Under the pieces are notes generated by a model. That model searched no databases and was not told the DNA's origin. It saw only the letters and a list, made by a program, of their open reading frames with translations. From assembly GCA_017458065.1 (NCBI GenBank), contig JAFTGD010000063.1, positions 1 to 53,370 of the forward strand: a DNA stretch of 53,370 nt, written 5' to 3'. The position numbers were made by a program, and so were the translations under genes. Origin of the DNA: Oscillospiraceae bacterium. Its GTDB lineage: Bacteria; Bacillota; Clostridia; Oscillospirales; Oscillospiraceae. Of this stretch, positions 43,465-51,681 are shown one piece after another; the stretch's first letter is position 1; each line of letters begins with the position of its first letter.

Positions 43465-43513
43465 TAAGGAGATTGCGCTGCTCAAACAGCTGTGATCAGG
43501 AGGTGTCAACAAC

Positions 43514-43702
43514 ATGGCAGTCCCAAAAGGAAAAGTCTCGAGACAGAGACGTGATAAGAGGCGCTCTTCCGTTTGGAAGCTCACCGCTCCCCAACTGGTA
43601 GCATGCCCCAACTGCGGCGAACTGGTTATGCCTCACCGCGCTTGCCCGGCTTGCGGACAGTATAAAGGCCGTACGGTCATCAACGTAGAAGAGAGCAAGT
43701 AA
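43514..43702 (+). CDS. rpmF: 50S ribosomal protein L32, zinc form
   Basis: 62 residues. MAVPKGKVSRQRRDKRRS at the start, then WKLTAPQLVACPNCGE and CPACGQYKGR. The two CxxC pairs mark the zinc-binding paralogue type. AGGAGG upstream. The yceD-rpmF pair is standard; in many bacteria it is followed by fatty acid genes, but here a DUF512 protein follows after a terminator. Confidence 0.97.
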   Translation: MAVPKGKVSRQRRDKRRSSVWKLTAPQLVACPNCGELVMPHRACPACGQYKGRTVINVEESK

Positions 43703-43710
43703 GTATTTAT

Positions 43711-43746
43711 GAGGAGGAGGGCTTCGCCTTTCCTCCTCTGTTTTTT
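43711..43746 (+). terminator. Terminator of yceD-rpmF
   Basis: GAGGAGGAGGG pairs with CTTTCCTCCTC (11 pairs, two G-U) around a short CTTCGC loop, followed by TGTTTTTT. Confidence 0.8.
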
Positions 43747-43756
43747 GGTGAACAAC

Positions 43757-45133
43757 ATGGAGAATGTGATCCGCAGCATCGATCCGGGGAGCCCCCTGGA
43801 GGGACGCGCCGCCGTCGGCGACAGGCTGCTCAGCATCAACGGAAAACGCATCCTCGACGTCCTCGACTATAAGTTCTACGCCTATGACCGGGATCTGCAT
43901 CTGCTTCTCGCCAGGCCGGACGGCGCGGAATACCGTCTGCACATCCGGAAGACGGAGGGCGGCGACCTGGGTCTGGACTTTGAGAGCTATCTGATGGACC
44001 GGCCGCGTTCCTGCGCCAACAACTGCGTTTTCTGCTTCATCGATCAGCTCCCGAAGGGGATGCGTCCGACCATGTACTTCAAGGACGACGATGCACGGCT
44101 GAGCTTTCTCCTGGGCAATTACATCACCCTGACCAATCTCTCCGAGCGGGAGATTGAGCGGATCATCGCCCTTCATGTGAGCCCGGTGAATGTATCGGTG
44201 CACACGATGAACCCGGAGCTCCGCATCCGGATGCTGAAGAATCCCCGGGCCGGTGAGAGCATCCGCACCATGAAGCGCCTTGCGGAGGCCGGCATCGTGA
44301 TGAACTGTCAGATCGTCTGCTGCCCCGGCCTCAACGATGAGGAGGAACTGGACTACAGCATGCGGGAGCTCGCCGCGCTGTACCCGGCCGTCCACAGCGT
44401 ATCCATTGTTCCTGTCGGCCTCACCCGCTTCCGGGAAGGTCTGTATCCGCTGACGCCCTTCACACCGGAGCACGCGGCGGAGACCATCGACCGGGTGACG
44501 CGCTTCGGCGACCGCTGCCTGAAGGAACTCGGCTCGCGCATCTTTTTCTGCGGGGACGAGCTCTACCTGAAGGCGGGTTATCCCTTACCCCCGGACGAGT
44601 TTTACGAAGAATATACCCAATTGGAGAACGGGATCGGCATGCTCCGTCTGCTGGAGACGGAATTCAGTTCCGCGCTGCGGCTCTCGGACGACCCCGGCCC
44701 GCAGCGATGCAGCATTGCGACAGGCTTCGCCGCCGCTCCCTGGCTGCAGGAGCTCGCAGACCGCGCCATGGCGCGCTACCCGGCGCTGCAGATCCGCGTC
44801 TATCCGATTGTCAACGACTATTTCGGCCGGCAGATCACGGTCTCCGGCCTGATCACCGGCGGTGATCTGATCCGTCAGCTCCGGGGAAAGGAGCTCGGCG
44901 ACCGCCTGCTCATCTCGCAGAACATGCTGCGCAGACAGGAGCGGGACTTCCTGGACGATGTGACGCTGCGCGAGGCGGAAGATGCGCTGGGCGTGCCCGT
45001 TGTCCCGGTGGAATCCGATGGCTTCGCCCTCTGGGACGCCCTCTGCGGCGTCATTGAAGAGTCCTCTCCCTCACCCGCGCCGTCAGAGGACACAGAATAT
45101 TATCCATATAACCAGAACCGCAGGGAAAACTGA
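43757..45133 (+). CDS. DUF512 family radical SAM-like protein with PDZ start
   Basis: 458 residues from ATG at 43757 (GGTGA six bases upstream); the longer frame begins inside the rpmF terminator. A PDZ-like start (SIDPGSPLEGRAAVGDRLLSI) is followed by a Cys motif CANNCVFCFIDQLPKGMRP at about 92-110, the hallmark of this family. The middle part is a TIM-barrel-like radical SAM region (NVSVHTMNPELRIRML, NCQIVCCPGLNDEEEL), and the end is the DUF512 domain (ITVSGLITGGDLI, SQNMLRRQERDFLDDVT). It is conserved next to der in Clostridia. The function is unknown; an iron-sulfur-dependent RNA or translation-linked role has been guessed from context only. Confidence 0.9.
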   Translation: MENVIRSIDPGSPLEGRAAVGDRLLSINGKRILDVLDYKFYAYDRDLHLLLARPDGAEYRLHIRKTEGGDLGLDFESYLMDRPRSCANNCVFCFIDQLPKGMRPTMYFKDDDARLSFLLGNYITLTNLSEREIERIIALHVSPVNVSVHTMNPELRIRMLKNPRAGESIRTMKRLAEAGIVMNCQIVCCPGLNDEEELDYSMRELAALYPAVHSVSIVPVGLTRFREGLYPLTPFTPEHAAETIDRVTRFGDRCLKELGSRIFFCGDELYLKAGYPLPPDEFYEEYTQLENGIGMLRLLETEFSSALRLSDDPGPQRCSIATGFAAAPWLQELADRAMARYPALQIRVYPIVNDYFGRQITVSGLITGGDLIRQLRGKELGDRLLISQNMLRRQERDFLDDVTLREAEDALGVPVVPVESDGFALWDALCGVIEESSPSPAPSEDTEYYPYNQNRREN

Positions 45134-45270
45134 CCACGGCAGGAAAGCAGCGGCTTCGTTTTCCGGTTTTCAACCGGAATCACGGCAAAAGTGCCTGCTG
45201 CCGTTCTCTTCCCCGCCCACGCCCCGCAGGGGCGGCAGGGTTCAACCGTTTGTTTTGTAAGGAGGAAACC

Positions 45271-46596
45271 ATGTCAAGACCGCTTGTAGCTATCGTCGGG
45301 CGACCCAATGTCGGAAAATCCATGCTGTTTAACAAGCTGGTCGGGCAGCGGCTTTCCATCGTCGAGGACACCCCCGGCGTCACCCGGGACCGGCTTTACG
45401 CCTCCTGCGAGTGGCGCGGCAGGACCTTCGACCTGGTCGATACTGGCGGCATTGAGCCCAGCACCGACAGCGAGATTCTGCTCTTCATGCGGGAGCAGGC
45501 TCAGATCGCCATCGACGCCGCCAATGTCATCATCCTTGTGACCGACATCCGCACCGGCGTCACTGCGGCGGACGAGGACGTCGCCACCATGCTGCAGCGC
45601 TCCCGCAAGCCGGTGGTTCTGGCCGTCAACAAGGCCGACTCGACCGGCGCCACGGACCCGACGCTCTATGAGTTCTATTCCCTCGGCCTCGGCGATCCCA
45701 TCGCCGTCTCCGCCGTGCACGGGCACGGGACCGGCGACCTGCTGGACGCCTGCATGGAGTACTTCCCGGACGAGGAAGAGGAGGATCCGGAGGACGACGT
45801 GATCCACGTCGCCGTGATCGGCAAGCCCAACGTCGGCAAGTCCTCTCTCACCAACCGCCTGCTGGGCGAGAAGCGCGTGATCGTCTCCGACATCGCCGGG
45901 ACCACCCGGGACGCCGTCGACACCCCCTTTGAGAACAGCTTCGGTAAGTATGTCTTGATCGACACGGCCGGCATCCGGCGCAAGTCCAAGGTGGAGGAGC
46001 GCGTGGAGAAGTTCTCCGTCATGCGGGCGCAGCTTGCCATTGAGCGGGCCGATGTCTGCCTGATCCTCATCGACGGCCGTGACGGCGTCACCGACCAGGA
46101 CACCAAGATCGCGGGGCTCGCCCACGAGGCCGGGAAAGCAAGCATCATCGTCGTCAACAAGTGGGACCTGGTGGAGAAGGAAACCGGCACCATGGAGAAG
46201 ATGCGCAAGGAAATCATGCGCGATCTGGGCTTCATGAGCTATGCCCCCATCCTGTTCATCTCCGCCCTGACCGGCCAGCGCACCGAGAAGCTCTTCGAGC
46301 TCATCAACTATGTGAATGACCAGAGCTGCATGCGCATCACCACCGGTATGCTCAACAACGTTCTCGCCGACGCACAGGCCCGTGTGCAGCCGCCCACGGA
46401 CAAGGGCCGCCGTCTGAAGATCTATTACATGACCCAGACCGGCATCAAACCGCCCTGCTTTGTGATCTTCTGCAACTCGAGGGAGCTGTTCCACTTCTCA
46501 TATCAGAGATATATCGAGAATCAGATCCGCTCTGTATTCGGTCTGGAGGGGACGCCGATCCATCTCATCATTCGGCAGAAAGGAGATCAGGAATGA
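45271..46596 (+). CDS. der: Ribosome biogenesis GTPase Der (EngA)
   Basis: A double GTPase needed for 50S assembly, 441 residues. First G domain with GRPNVGKS at 10-17, DTGGIEPS and NKAD; second with GKPNVGKS at 184-191, DTAGIRRK and NKWDLV; and the C-terminal KH-like domain with the ending KIYYMTQTGIKPPCFVIFCN. ATG at 45271 follows AAGGAGG. It overlaps the PlsY-like gene by ATGA. Confidence 0.97.
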   Translation: MSRPLVAIVGRPNVGKSMLFNKLVGQRLSIVEDTPGVTRDRLYASCEWRGRTFDLVDTGGIEPSTDSEILLFMREQAQIAIDAANVIILVTDIRTGVTAADEDVATMLQRSRKPVVLAVNKADSTGATDPTLYEFYSLGLGDPIAVSAVHGHGTGDLLDACMEYFPDEEEEDPEDDVIHVAVIGKPNVGKSSLTNRLLGEKRVIVSDIAGTTRDAVDTPFENSFGKYVLIDTAGIRRKSKVEERVEKFSVMRAQLAIERADVCLILIDGRDGVTDQDTKIAGLAHEAGKASIIVVNKWDLVEKETGTMEKMRKEIMRDLGFMSYAPILFISALTGQRTEKLFELINYVNDQSCMRITTGMLNNVLADAQARVQPPTDKGRRLKIYYMTQTGIKPPCFVIFCNSRELFHFSYQRYIENQIRSVFGLEGTPIHLIIRQKGDQE

Positions 46597-47240
46597 TCGG
46601 ATACTGGATTCTGCTGCTGATCTCTGCTTTCATCGCCTACTGCTTCGGCAGTCTCAGTACGCTCTCCATCGCCTCGGTCTTTGTGTTCCACCGGGATCTG
46701 CACCGGATCGGCAAGAAACGGATGTTCCTCTCCAACTTCCGCCGGCTCTTCGGTTACAAGGGCTTCCTGAAACTGCTGCTGGTGGAGCTTCTGCGGGACC
46801 TGATTCCGATCCTGATCGGCGGGCTTCTGATGAGCATCAAAAAGCATGCCGATGTAGGCATGGCCTTTGCCGGCTTCTGTCTGGTCCTCGGACGGCTGTT
46901 CCCGGTGTTCAACCGCTTCCGCGGCAGCTATGCCACCGTCTGTCTGATCTCCACCATGCTGTGCGCCAACGTCTCCCTCGGCATCGCAACCGCCATTGTG
47001 GCGGCGGCCGTCACCTGGTTCAGCCGCTATCTGTCCCTCGGCGCCATCGCCGGCGCCCTCACTTCCATCCTCGTAACTGTCCTGCTCATCGACGACAGGC
47101 TGGTCAGAATGCTGCTCATCCTGGCGGCGGCGATCGTCCTGCTGAAGAACGCACCCGCTATCCGCCGCATCTCCAGGAAAACCGAGATGCGCATGAGCCT
47201 CGAGGAAGACATCAGCTATAAGTTCGATGAAACATTCTAA
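46593..47240 (+). CDS. PlsY-like membrane protein lacking the acyltransferase motifs
   Basis: 215 residues, about five membrane segments, in the usual place of plsY behind der. The overall pattern can be followed: FGSLSTLSIAS for FGSIPFG, RDLIPILIGG for DxxKGxxP, and VLGRLFPVFNRFRGSYATVC for LGHNFPVFLKFKGGKGVAT. But the GSGNxGxTN loop reads IGKKRMFLSNFRR, LGH is LGR, and GGKG is lost. A true PlsY transfers acyl from acyl phosphate to glycerol-3-phosphate. This protein probably does not, and may be a repurposed paralogue. Start ATG overlaps the der stop; its end overlaps the VanY-type gene by 14 bases. Confidence 0.75.
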   Translation: MIGYWILLLISAFIAYCFGSLSTLSIASVFVFHRDLHRIGKKRMFLSNFRRLFGYKGFLKLLLVELLRDLIPILIGGLLMSIKKHADVGMAFAGFCLVLGRLFPVFNRFRGSYATVCLISTMLCANVSLGIATAIVAAAVTWFSRYLSLGAIAGALTSILVTVLLIDDRLVRMLLILAAAIVLLKNAPAIRRISRKTEMRMSLEEDISYKFDETF

Positions 47241-48081
47241 GATTCGCTCCGGCGGAAAATCCATCCGGCGGGAGGTCCTGATTGCCCTGGCGCTCATTGT
47301 CCTGACGGTCGCCTCCGGCTTTGTGATCCAGCTGCTGCTGCAGCTACAGGCCATGCGCCGGTCGGAGGAACAGGCGGGCCTGCTGATGATCGACACGCTG
47401 GAAGAGTTCGACAGCTTTATCTGGAACGAGCATGCGGCGCATGCCGCCGCGGCAGAGCGCCTGAAGGAGCTTCCGCAGCAGAAGAAGCAGCGTCACGACG
47501 ACCTGCAGCTCGACCTCCTCACCATCGTGAGCAGTGCCTCGCCGCTGAAGGAAGGCTATGTGCCGGAGCTTGCCACCGTCGTCGAGGAATACCAGCTGGA
47601 TGCACGCTGCGCCGCCCTCTGCTGGGACATGATGCAGGACTGCCGCGCCGAGAACGCGGGCTTCCCCATGATCTGCTCCGCCTACCGGACGCAGGAATTC
47701 CAGCAGGAGCTGTTTGACAACAAGGTCATCCGCGTCATGCAGGAGAAGTACTGTAGCGTCGAAGAGGCCACCGTCCTCGCCGCGGAGGAGGTCGCCTTTC
47801 CCGGCACCAGCGAGCACCAGCTCGGTCTCGCCGCGGACATCATCGACGAGACCTACCCCTATCTGACCGAGTGGCAGGAGACCACCGGGACGCAGCGCTG
47901 GCTCAAGGAGCACGCGGCGGACTACGGCTTTATCCTCCGCTATCCGCCGGAGAGCAGCAACATCACCGGGATCATCTATGAGCCCTGGCATTACCGCTAC
48001 GTCGGAGAAAAGTTTGCACATGAAATCACAAACCGCGGTATCACGCTGGAAGAATACGTCGCCTGGCGAAGAGGCCGATAA
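47227..48081 (+). CDS. VanY-type D-alanyl-D-alanine carboxypeptidase, membrane anchored
   Basis: 284 residues. Membrane segment at about 17-39, then a helical stretch, then the LAS/VanY peptidase domain: ICSAYRTQEFQQELFDNKV, the zinc motif TSEHQLGLAADIID, TQRWLKEHAADYGFILRYP and YEPWHYRYVG. It trims D-Ala from wall peptides outside the cell. The start lies within the last codons of the PlsY-like gene, so translation is likely coupled. It differs from the family member at 21941-22669 by an extra helical region between anchor and domain. Confidence 0.9.
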   Translation: MKHSKIRSGGKSIRREVLIALALIVLTVASGFVIQLLLQLQAMRRSEEQAGLLMIDTLEEFDSFIWNEHAAHAAAAERLKELPQQKKQRHDDLQLDLLTIVSSASPLKEGYVPELATVVEEYQLDARCAALCWDMMQDCRAENAGFPMICSAYRTQEFQQELFDNKVIRVMQEKYCSVEEATVLAAEEVAFPGTSEHQLGLAADIIDETYPYLTEWQETTGTQRWLKEHAADYGFILRYPPESSNITGIIYEPWHYRYVGEKFAHEITNRGITLEEYVAWRRGR

Positions 48082-48083
48082 AA

Positions 48084-48117
48084 AGAATGACCCGCCCCTC
48101 ATGGGGTGGGTCATTCT
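48084..48117. terminator. Bidirectional terminator between VanY-type gene and acpP
   Basis: AGAATGACCCGCCCC pairs with GGGGTGGGTCATTCT, 15 pairs with one G-U and a TCAT loop, between convergent genes. Confidence 0.8.
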
Positions 48118-48131
48118 CGCTTAGAAGGCTC

Positions 48132-48359
48132 TTATTTGATGTTTTCGAGATAGTCGACAATGCGGCCGACGGTATAGAGCTGGGCGGCGGCATCGTCCGA
48201 AATGCTCACACCGAACTCGTCCTCCAGGGACATGATGAGTTCGACCACATCCAGGGAGTCGGCGCCGAGATCGTCGATGAGGTTCGTCTCGAGGCTGATG
48301 GTCTCCGGATCCAGCTCAAACTGCTGGGCAAGGGCATCTCTGACCTTTTCAAAATACAT
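48132..48359 (-). CDS. acpP: Acyl carrier protein
   Basis: 75-residue carrier for fatty acid synthesis. ATG at 48359 after GGAGGAAACGAC. Acidic four-helix protein; the phosphopantetheine serine is Ser35 in LGADSLDVVELIM. The C-terminal VGRIVDYLENIK is normal. It stands alone next to the khpB gene and has no visible fab genes beside it, which is less common than the plsX-fabD-acpP order. Confidence 0.96.
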   Translation of the reverse strand: MYFEKVRDALAQQFELDPETISLETNLIDDLGADSLDVVELIMSLEDEFGVSISDDAAAQLYTVGRIVDYLENIK

Positions 48360-48429
48360 GTCGTTTCCTCCGATCTGTAGTGATAAAGACGATTGAAACA
48401 GATACGAGTTTTCCGTTCCTGAGCGGGGA

Positions 48430-49218
48430 TCAGGCCCACTCTCTGGTCTGTTTGCGGGGCTGGGGCTGCTCTCCGCGCACATAGCTCACGACGACACGGC
48501 GATTCGGCTCAGTGCCGGTGGAGGCCGTGGTCACGCCCTCATAGTTCTGCAGGGCGGTGTGGATCACATGGCGCTCATAGGAGTTCATCGGCTCCAGAGC
48601 CATGCTCCGCTTGTACTTGATGGCCTTCTCCGCCATCTTCTCCGCAAGCTTTGTGAGGGATTCCTCCCGCTTGGCGCGGTAATTCTCCGCATCGACGCTG
48701 ACGCGCAGATGCTTCTCGCTGCCGTGGTTCACGGCATAGTTGGTGAGATGCTGGATGGCATCCAGGGTCTCGCCGCGGCGTCCGATGACGGCGCCCATGC
48801 CGGGTCCGGCCAGGTCGACGTTGATGCCGCCGCCCTCGCGCTCGGTCATGGTGATCTCCGCCTCGATGCCCATGCGCTCCAGCAGACCCGTGAGGAAGCT
48901 GCGCACGGCGGCGTAGTCCTCGGGCTCATCCGCCGGGACAGCGGGCGCGGCCTTCTTCTCGACCGGCTTTGCGGGCTCCTCGACGGTCTTTTCCACAGGT
49001 GCGGGTGCTGCCGGCTTTGCTTCGGCCGGGGTGGGGGCGTCTTCCGACTCCCAGCTCACACGGACCCGGGCAGGCTGCGCGCCGATCCCGAGAAAGCCTG
49101 CCTTTGCGCGCTCGACGATCTCCACCGAGACATCGTCCCGCTCCATCTGCAGCTCCTGCAGGGCGGCCGCAATGGCCTCGTCTTCGGTCTTGCCGGTTTT
49201 TTCCAGATAATTGATCAT
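48430..49218 (-). CDS. khpB: RNA-binding protein KhpB (Jag)
   Basis: 262 residues. Jag N-terminal domain (1 to about 52, with KTGKTEDEAIAAALQEL and KAGFLGIGAQPARVRV), an Ala/Pro/Glu/Lys-rich linker (about 58-98), a KH domain with GPGMGAVIGRRGETLDAIQHL, and a C-terminal R3H domain with KAIKYKRSMALEPMNSYERHVIHTAL. It binds RNA with KhpA and influences cell elongation in streptococci. The start overlaps the yidC stop (ATGA), as in most Firmicutes. Confidence 0.95.
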   Translation of the reverse strand: MINYLEKTGKTEDEAIAAALQELQMERDDVSVEIVERAKAGFLGIGAQPARVRVSWESEDAPTPAEAKPAAPAPVEKTVEEPAKPVEKKAAPAVPADEPEDYAAVRSFLTGLLERMGIEAEITMTEREGGGINVDLAGPGMGAVIGRRGETLDAIQHLTNYAVNHGSEKHLRVSVDAENYRAKREESLTKLAEKMAEKAIKYKRSMALEPMNSYERHVIHTALQNYEGVTTASTGTEPNRRVVVSYVRGEQPQPRKQTREWA

Positions 49219-50600
49219 GCGTTTACTCCGTTCTCATCTGCAGCAGGCTCAACAGCCGCTTCCGCCGCCTCTGTCACTTCCGCTTCCACGGCGGCTGCGG
49301 TCTCCGCAGCCTGCATCAGGTCGACATCGTCCTCCACCGTCTCATCGATGGATTCGGCATTTTCGGAAGCCATAGCGGCTGCAAGCGTTGCCTCTTCCGC
49401 TGCCTCGGGGTTGGAGTAGCGGTCGGGCACATAAGCGCGGCCTCTGGCATAGCGGCGGTTGCCGACCTGAGAGGCGGGCTTCTCCGCCTCCTTGACGCCA
49501 AGGCGCTCACGGCGGGCAGCGCGGTCGGCGCGCTCCAGCGCCGCTTTGCGCTCATCGCTCTTCTGTTTTTCGTTGGCCTGGATTTTCTTTTTGCTGGTGT
49601 TGGCGTTCTTCTCGGTTTTTCCCTCTGCGCGGAGGCGTTCCGTCTCCTCGTGCTGCTTCTCGATCTCCCACTCCCGGGCATCCCGCGCGGCCTTGCGCTC
49701 AGCGTCCTCAATATCGAGGCGCTTCTTGTAATATTTGGTCAGGATATAGTCGCGGGCGATCCCGAAGACGGAGTTGGCAATCCAGTAGATACCCATGGCG
49801 GCCGGCATGACAAAGCAGATCCAGATGCTCATCAGAGGCATCATGAGATTCATGCTCTTCATGGTGGCGGCGCTCTGCGCATCCTGCGCGGTGGGCGGGT
49901 TGGACGCAGAACTGATCTTCATCGAGACCCAGGAGAGCCCTGCCGAGATAAACGGGATCAGGAACAGGCCCAGAGCCGGCAGCCAGACATGGACATCGCT
50001 CCAGTCGGTGTCGACGAAGAAGTTCCATCTGGGCTGGTCGCCGAGGTTCAGGCCTAGGAAGGAGAAGTCGATATCCAGGAAATTGGGGTCGAGCTTCCCT
50101 GCAAGGCCGGACTGGACCAGATCCCAGTTGTCATGGGCAAGCTTGGTCAGCTTGATCTCCGCATAGGCGTCGGCGCGTGCGGCCACTTCATAGAGCCCAT
50201 GCTCCACAAAGAACTCCTGCAGGACCGTGACAAACTCTTCCGCCACGAACATCATCCTGGTCAGGGGCTGACGGATGACGCTGTACAGGGCGATCAGGAT
50301 CGGGAAGGGGATCAGGGACCACAGACAGCCGGACATCGGGTTGACGCCCTCTTCGCGGTAGAGCTTCTGCATCTCCGCGTTCAGCTTCTGGGGATTTCCC
50401 TCATGCCGGCGCTGAAGCTCCTGAATCTTCGGCTGCAGGCGCGTGGAACGCATCATACTCTTTTTGCTCTTGGCCATGAAAGGGGCCAGGATGAGGTTCA
50501 CCGCGAGAGCAAAAAAGATGACAGCCCAGCCATAGCTGCCGGTCAGGTTATACAGCCAGATCATCAGCCATGCAAAGGGTTTTGTAATGGTCTTCCACAT
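49215..50600 (-). CDS. yidC: Membrane protein insertase YidC
   Basis: 461 residues of the short Gram-positive type (no large periplasmic domain). Five membrane segments; the cytoplasmic hairpin between the first two is basic (KSKKSMMRSTRLQPKIQELQ). The groove position usually held by Arg or Lys in the first conserved segment is Asn35 (FFALAVNLILAPF). A very long C-terminal tail, about 160 residues, is first Arg/Lys/Glu-rich coiled coil and then Ala/Glu-rich. Such tails can bind ribosomes. There is no lipobox Cys at the start. It sits between yidD and khpB. Confidence 0.93.
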   Translation of the reverse strand: MWKTITKPFAWLMIWLYNLTGSYGWAVIFFALAVNLILAPFMAKSKKSMMRSTRLQPKIQELQRRHEGNPQKLNAEMQKLYREEGVNPMSGCLWSLIPFPILIALYSVIRQPLTRMMFVAEEFVTVLQEFFVEHGLYEVAARADAYAEIKLTKLAHDNWDLVQSGLAGKLDPNFLDIDFSFLGLNLGDQPRWNFFVDTDWSDVHVWLPALGLFLIPFISAGLSWVSMKISSASNPPTAQDAQSAATMKSMNLMMPLMSIWICFVMPAAMGIYWIANSVFGIARDYILTKYYKKRLDIEDAERKAARDAREWEIEKQHEETERLRAEGKTEKNANTSKKKIQANEKQKSDERKAALERADRAARRERLGVKEAEKPASQVGNRRYARGRAYVPDRYSNPEAAEEATLAAAMASENAESIDETVEDDVDLMQAAETAAAVEAEVTEAAEAAVEPAADENGVNA

Positions 50601-50630
50601 GGTTTTTTCCTCAAATCTTCTGCGGTTCCG

Positions 50631-50849
50631 TCAGGGAACCGGATCGTAATAGGGGTGCTTCCCGTGATAGAAGGGGTGGCACCGGCATATGCGCTTCAGA
50701 GCGAGCCATCCGCCCTTCAGAGCGCCGTATTTTTCCACGGCCTCCAGCGCATACTGGGAACAGGTGGGCATAAAGCGGCAGCAGGGCTGCCTGGTGGGGG
50801 AAATATATTTCCGGTAGAACCGGATCATGGCGAGAAGAACCTGCTTCAT
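50631..50849 (-). CDS. yidD: Membrane protein insertion efficiency factor YidD
   Basis: 72 residues with the full family signature: [37 protein letters not shown], here quoted in parts as [18 protein letters not shown] and [19 protein letters not shown]. It helps YidC at the membrane and is always found between rnpA and yidC. Its ATG overlaps the end of rnpA by 4 bases. Confidence 0.96.
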   Translation of the reverse strand: MKQVLLAMIRFYRKYISPTRQPCCRFMPTCSQYALEAVEKYGALKGGWLALKRICRCHPFYHGKHPYYDPVP

Positions 50850-51196
50850 GTTTTCACATCTTTCTTCATCAGGTGAAGCCTGCCGCAGCAGTTCAGAACG
50901 TCCGTCTCCAGCCTGCGGTATTCGGCCTCCACCGCGCGCGTCCTCGCCACAAGGATCAGGTCGTAGCCCTGCTCCAGCCTCTCTCTGTTGAGCCGCATGA
51001 TCTCCCGCAGACGGCGCCGGACACGGTTGCGCACGACCGCCTTCCCCAGCTTCTTGGAGACGGTAAAGCCGACGCGGTTGGTCCCGAGGCGATTTTTCCT
51101 GCAGTAGACCACGACGCAGGGACTGACAGCGCTCTTCCCCTTCGCATAGATCCTGCGGAAGTCGCTGTTGAGTTTGATGCTTGTGCCGGGATTCAA
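50846..51196 (-). CDS. rnpA: Ribonuclease P protein component
   Basis: Protein subunit that helps the RNase P RNA cut tRNA precursors. 116 residues if started at TTG 51196, which has GGGAGG eight bases upstream and puts the family start ([21 protein letters not shown]) close to the N-terminus. An ATG 21 codons earlier, at 51259, lacks a site. The RNR core is [19 protein letters not shown], followed by YDLILVAR. Part of the rpmH-rnpA-yidD-yidC-khpB cluster. Confidence 0.94.
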   Translation of the reverse strand: MNPGTSIKLNSDFRRIYAKGKSAVSPCVVVYCRKNRLGTNRVGFTVSKKLGKAVVRNRVRRRLREIMRLNRERLEQGYDLILVARTRAVEAEYRRLETDVLNCCGRLHLMKKDVKT

Positions 51197-51301
51197 GTCA
51201 TTGCCTCCCACGGGCCCGGAAAATGCCGAAAGGGCGGATTGCGCCGCCCTGTGAAGCACTTCCAGTCTGCCCCATTCCTGCTCAAATCTCTGACCGAATG
51301 A

Positions 51302-51436
51302 TCAGGCGCTGAGTTTTGCTCTGCCTTTCGCTCTGCGGCGGGCAAGAACCTTGCGGCCGTTGGCGGTGCGCATTCTTTTCCGGAAGCCGTGCTCCTTGCT
51401 GCGCTGGCGTTTCTTGGGCTGATAGGTACGAAGCAT
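51302..51436 (-). CDS. rpmH: 50S ribosomal protein L34
   Basis: 44 residues beginning [18 protein letters not shown] and ending [10 protein letters not shown], with the family stretch [22 protein letters not shown] lies about ten bases upstream. It is first in its cluster, with a promoter at 51567-51596 and a leader of about 120 nt that starts with a perfect hairpin. Confidence 0.98.
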   Translation of the reverse strand: MLRTYQPKKRQRSKEHGFRKRMRTANGRKVLARRRAKGRAKLSA

Positions 51437-51540
51437 GTGTCTGCACTCCTTTCACACAATAGATACTCAACATCTTCCTCTCCGGCTCTGGAAGCAGGCG
51501 CCGGCCGGATCCGGAAGAAGCAGTTGACAAAAGAAACTCA

Positions 51541-51596
51541 CTCGGCGGACATGCCGCCGAGTGGATATTATACCGTATACGAGCTTGGAATGTCAA
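51541..51596 (-). promoter_or_regulatory. Promoter and leader hairpin of rpmH
   Basis: On the minus strand TTGACA (51596-51591), 18-base spacer, TATAAT (51572-51567). Right after the start site is a CTCGGCGG/CCGCCGAG stem (51561-51541). Confidence 0.8.
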
Positions 51597-51681
51597 CTGA
51601 AAAAACAGCTTTCCAAAAGAATTCGTGTTATCACAATGATGCCATATCATTCAGAAATAACATGGAAGCGAGATAAGAAGT

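Noticed and set aside
51437-51681. Replication origin in front of rpmH
   Set aside because: No convincing DnaA boxes or AT-rich unwinding repeats are seen. Only the rpmH promoter and its hairpin stand here.
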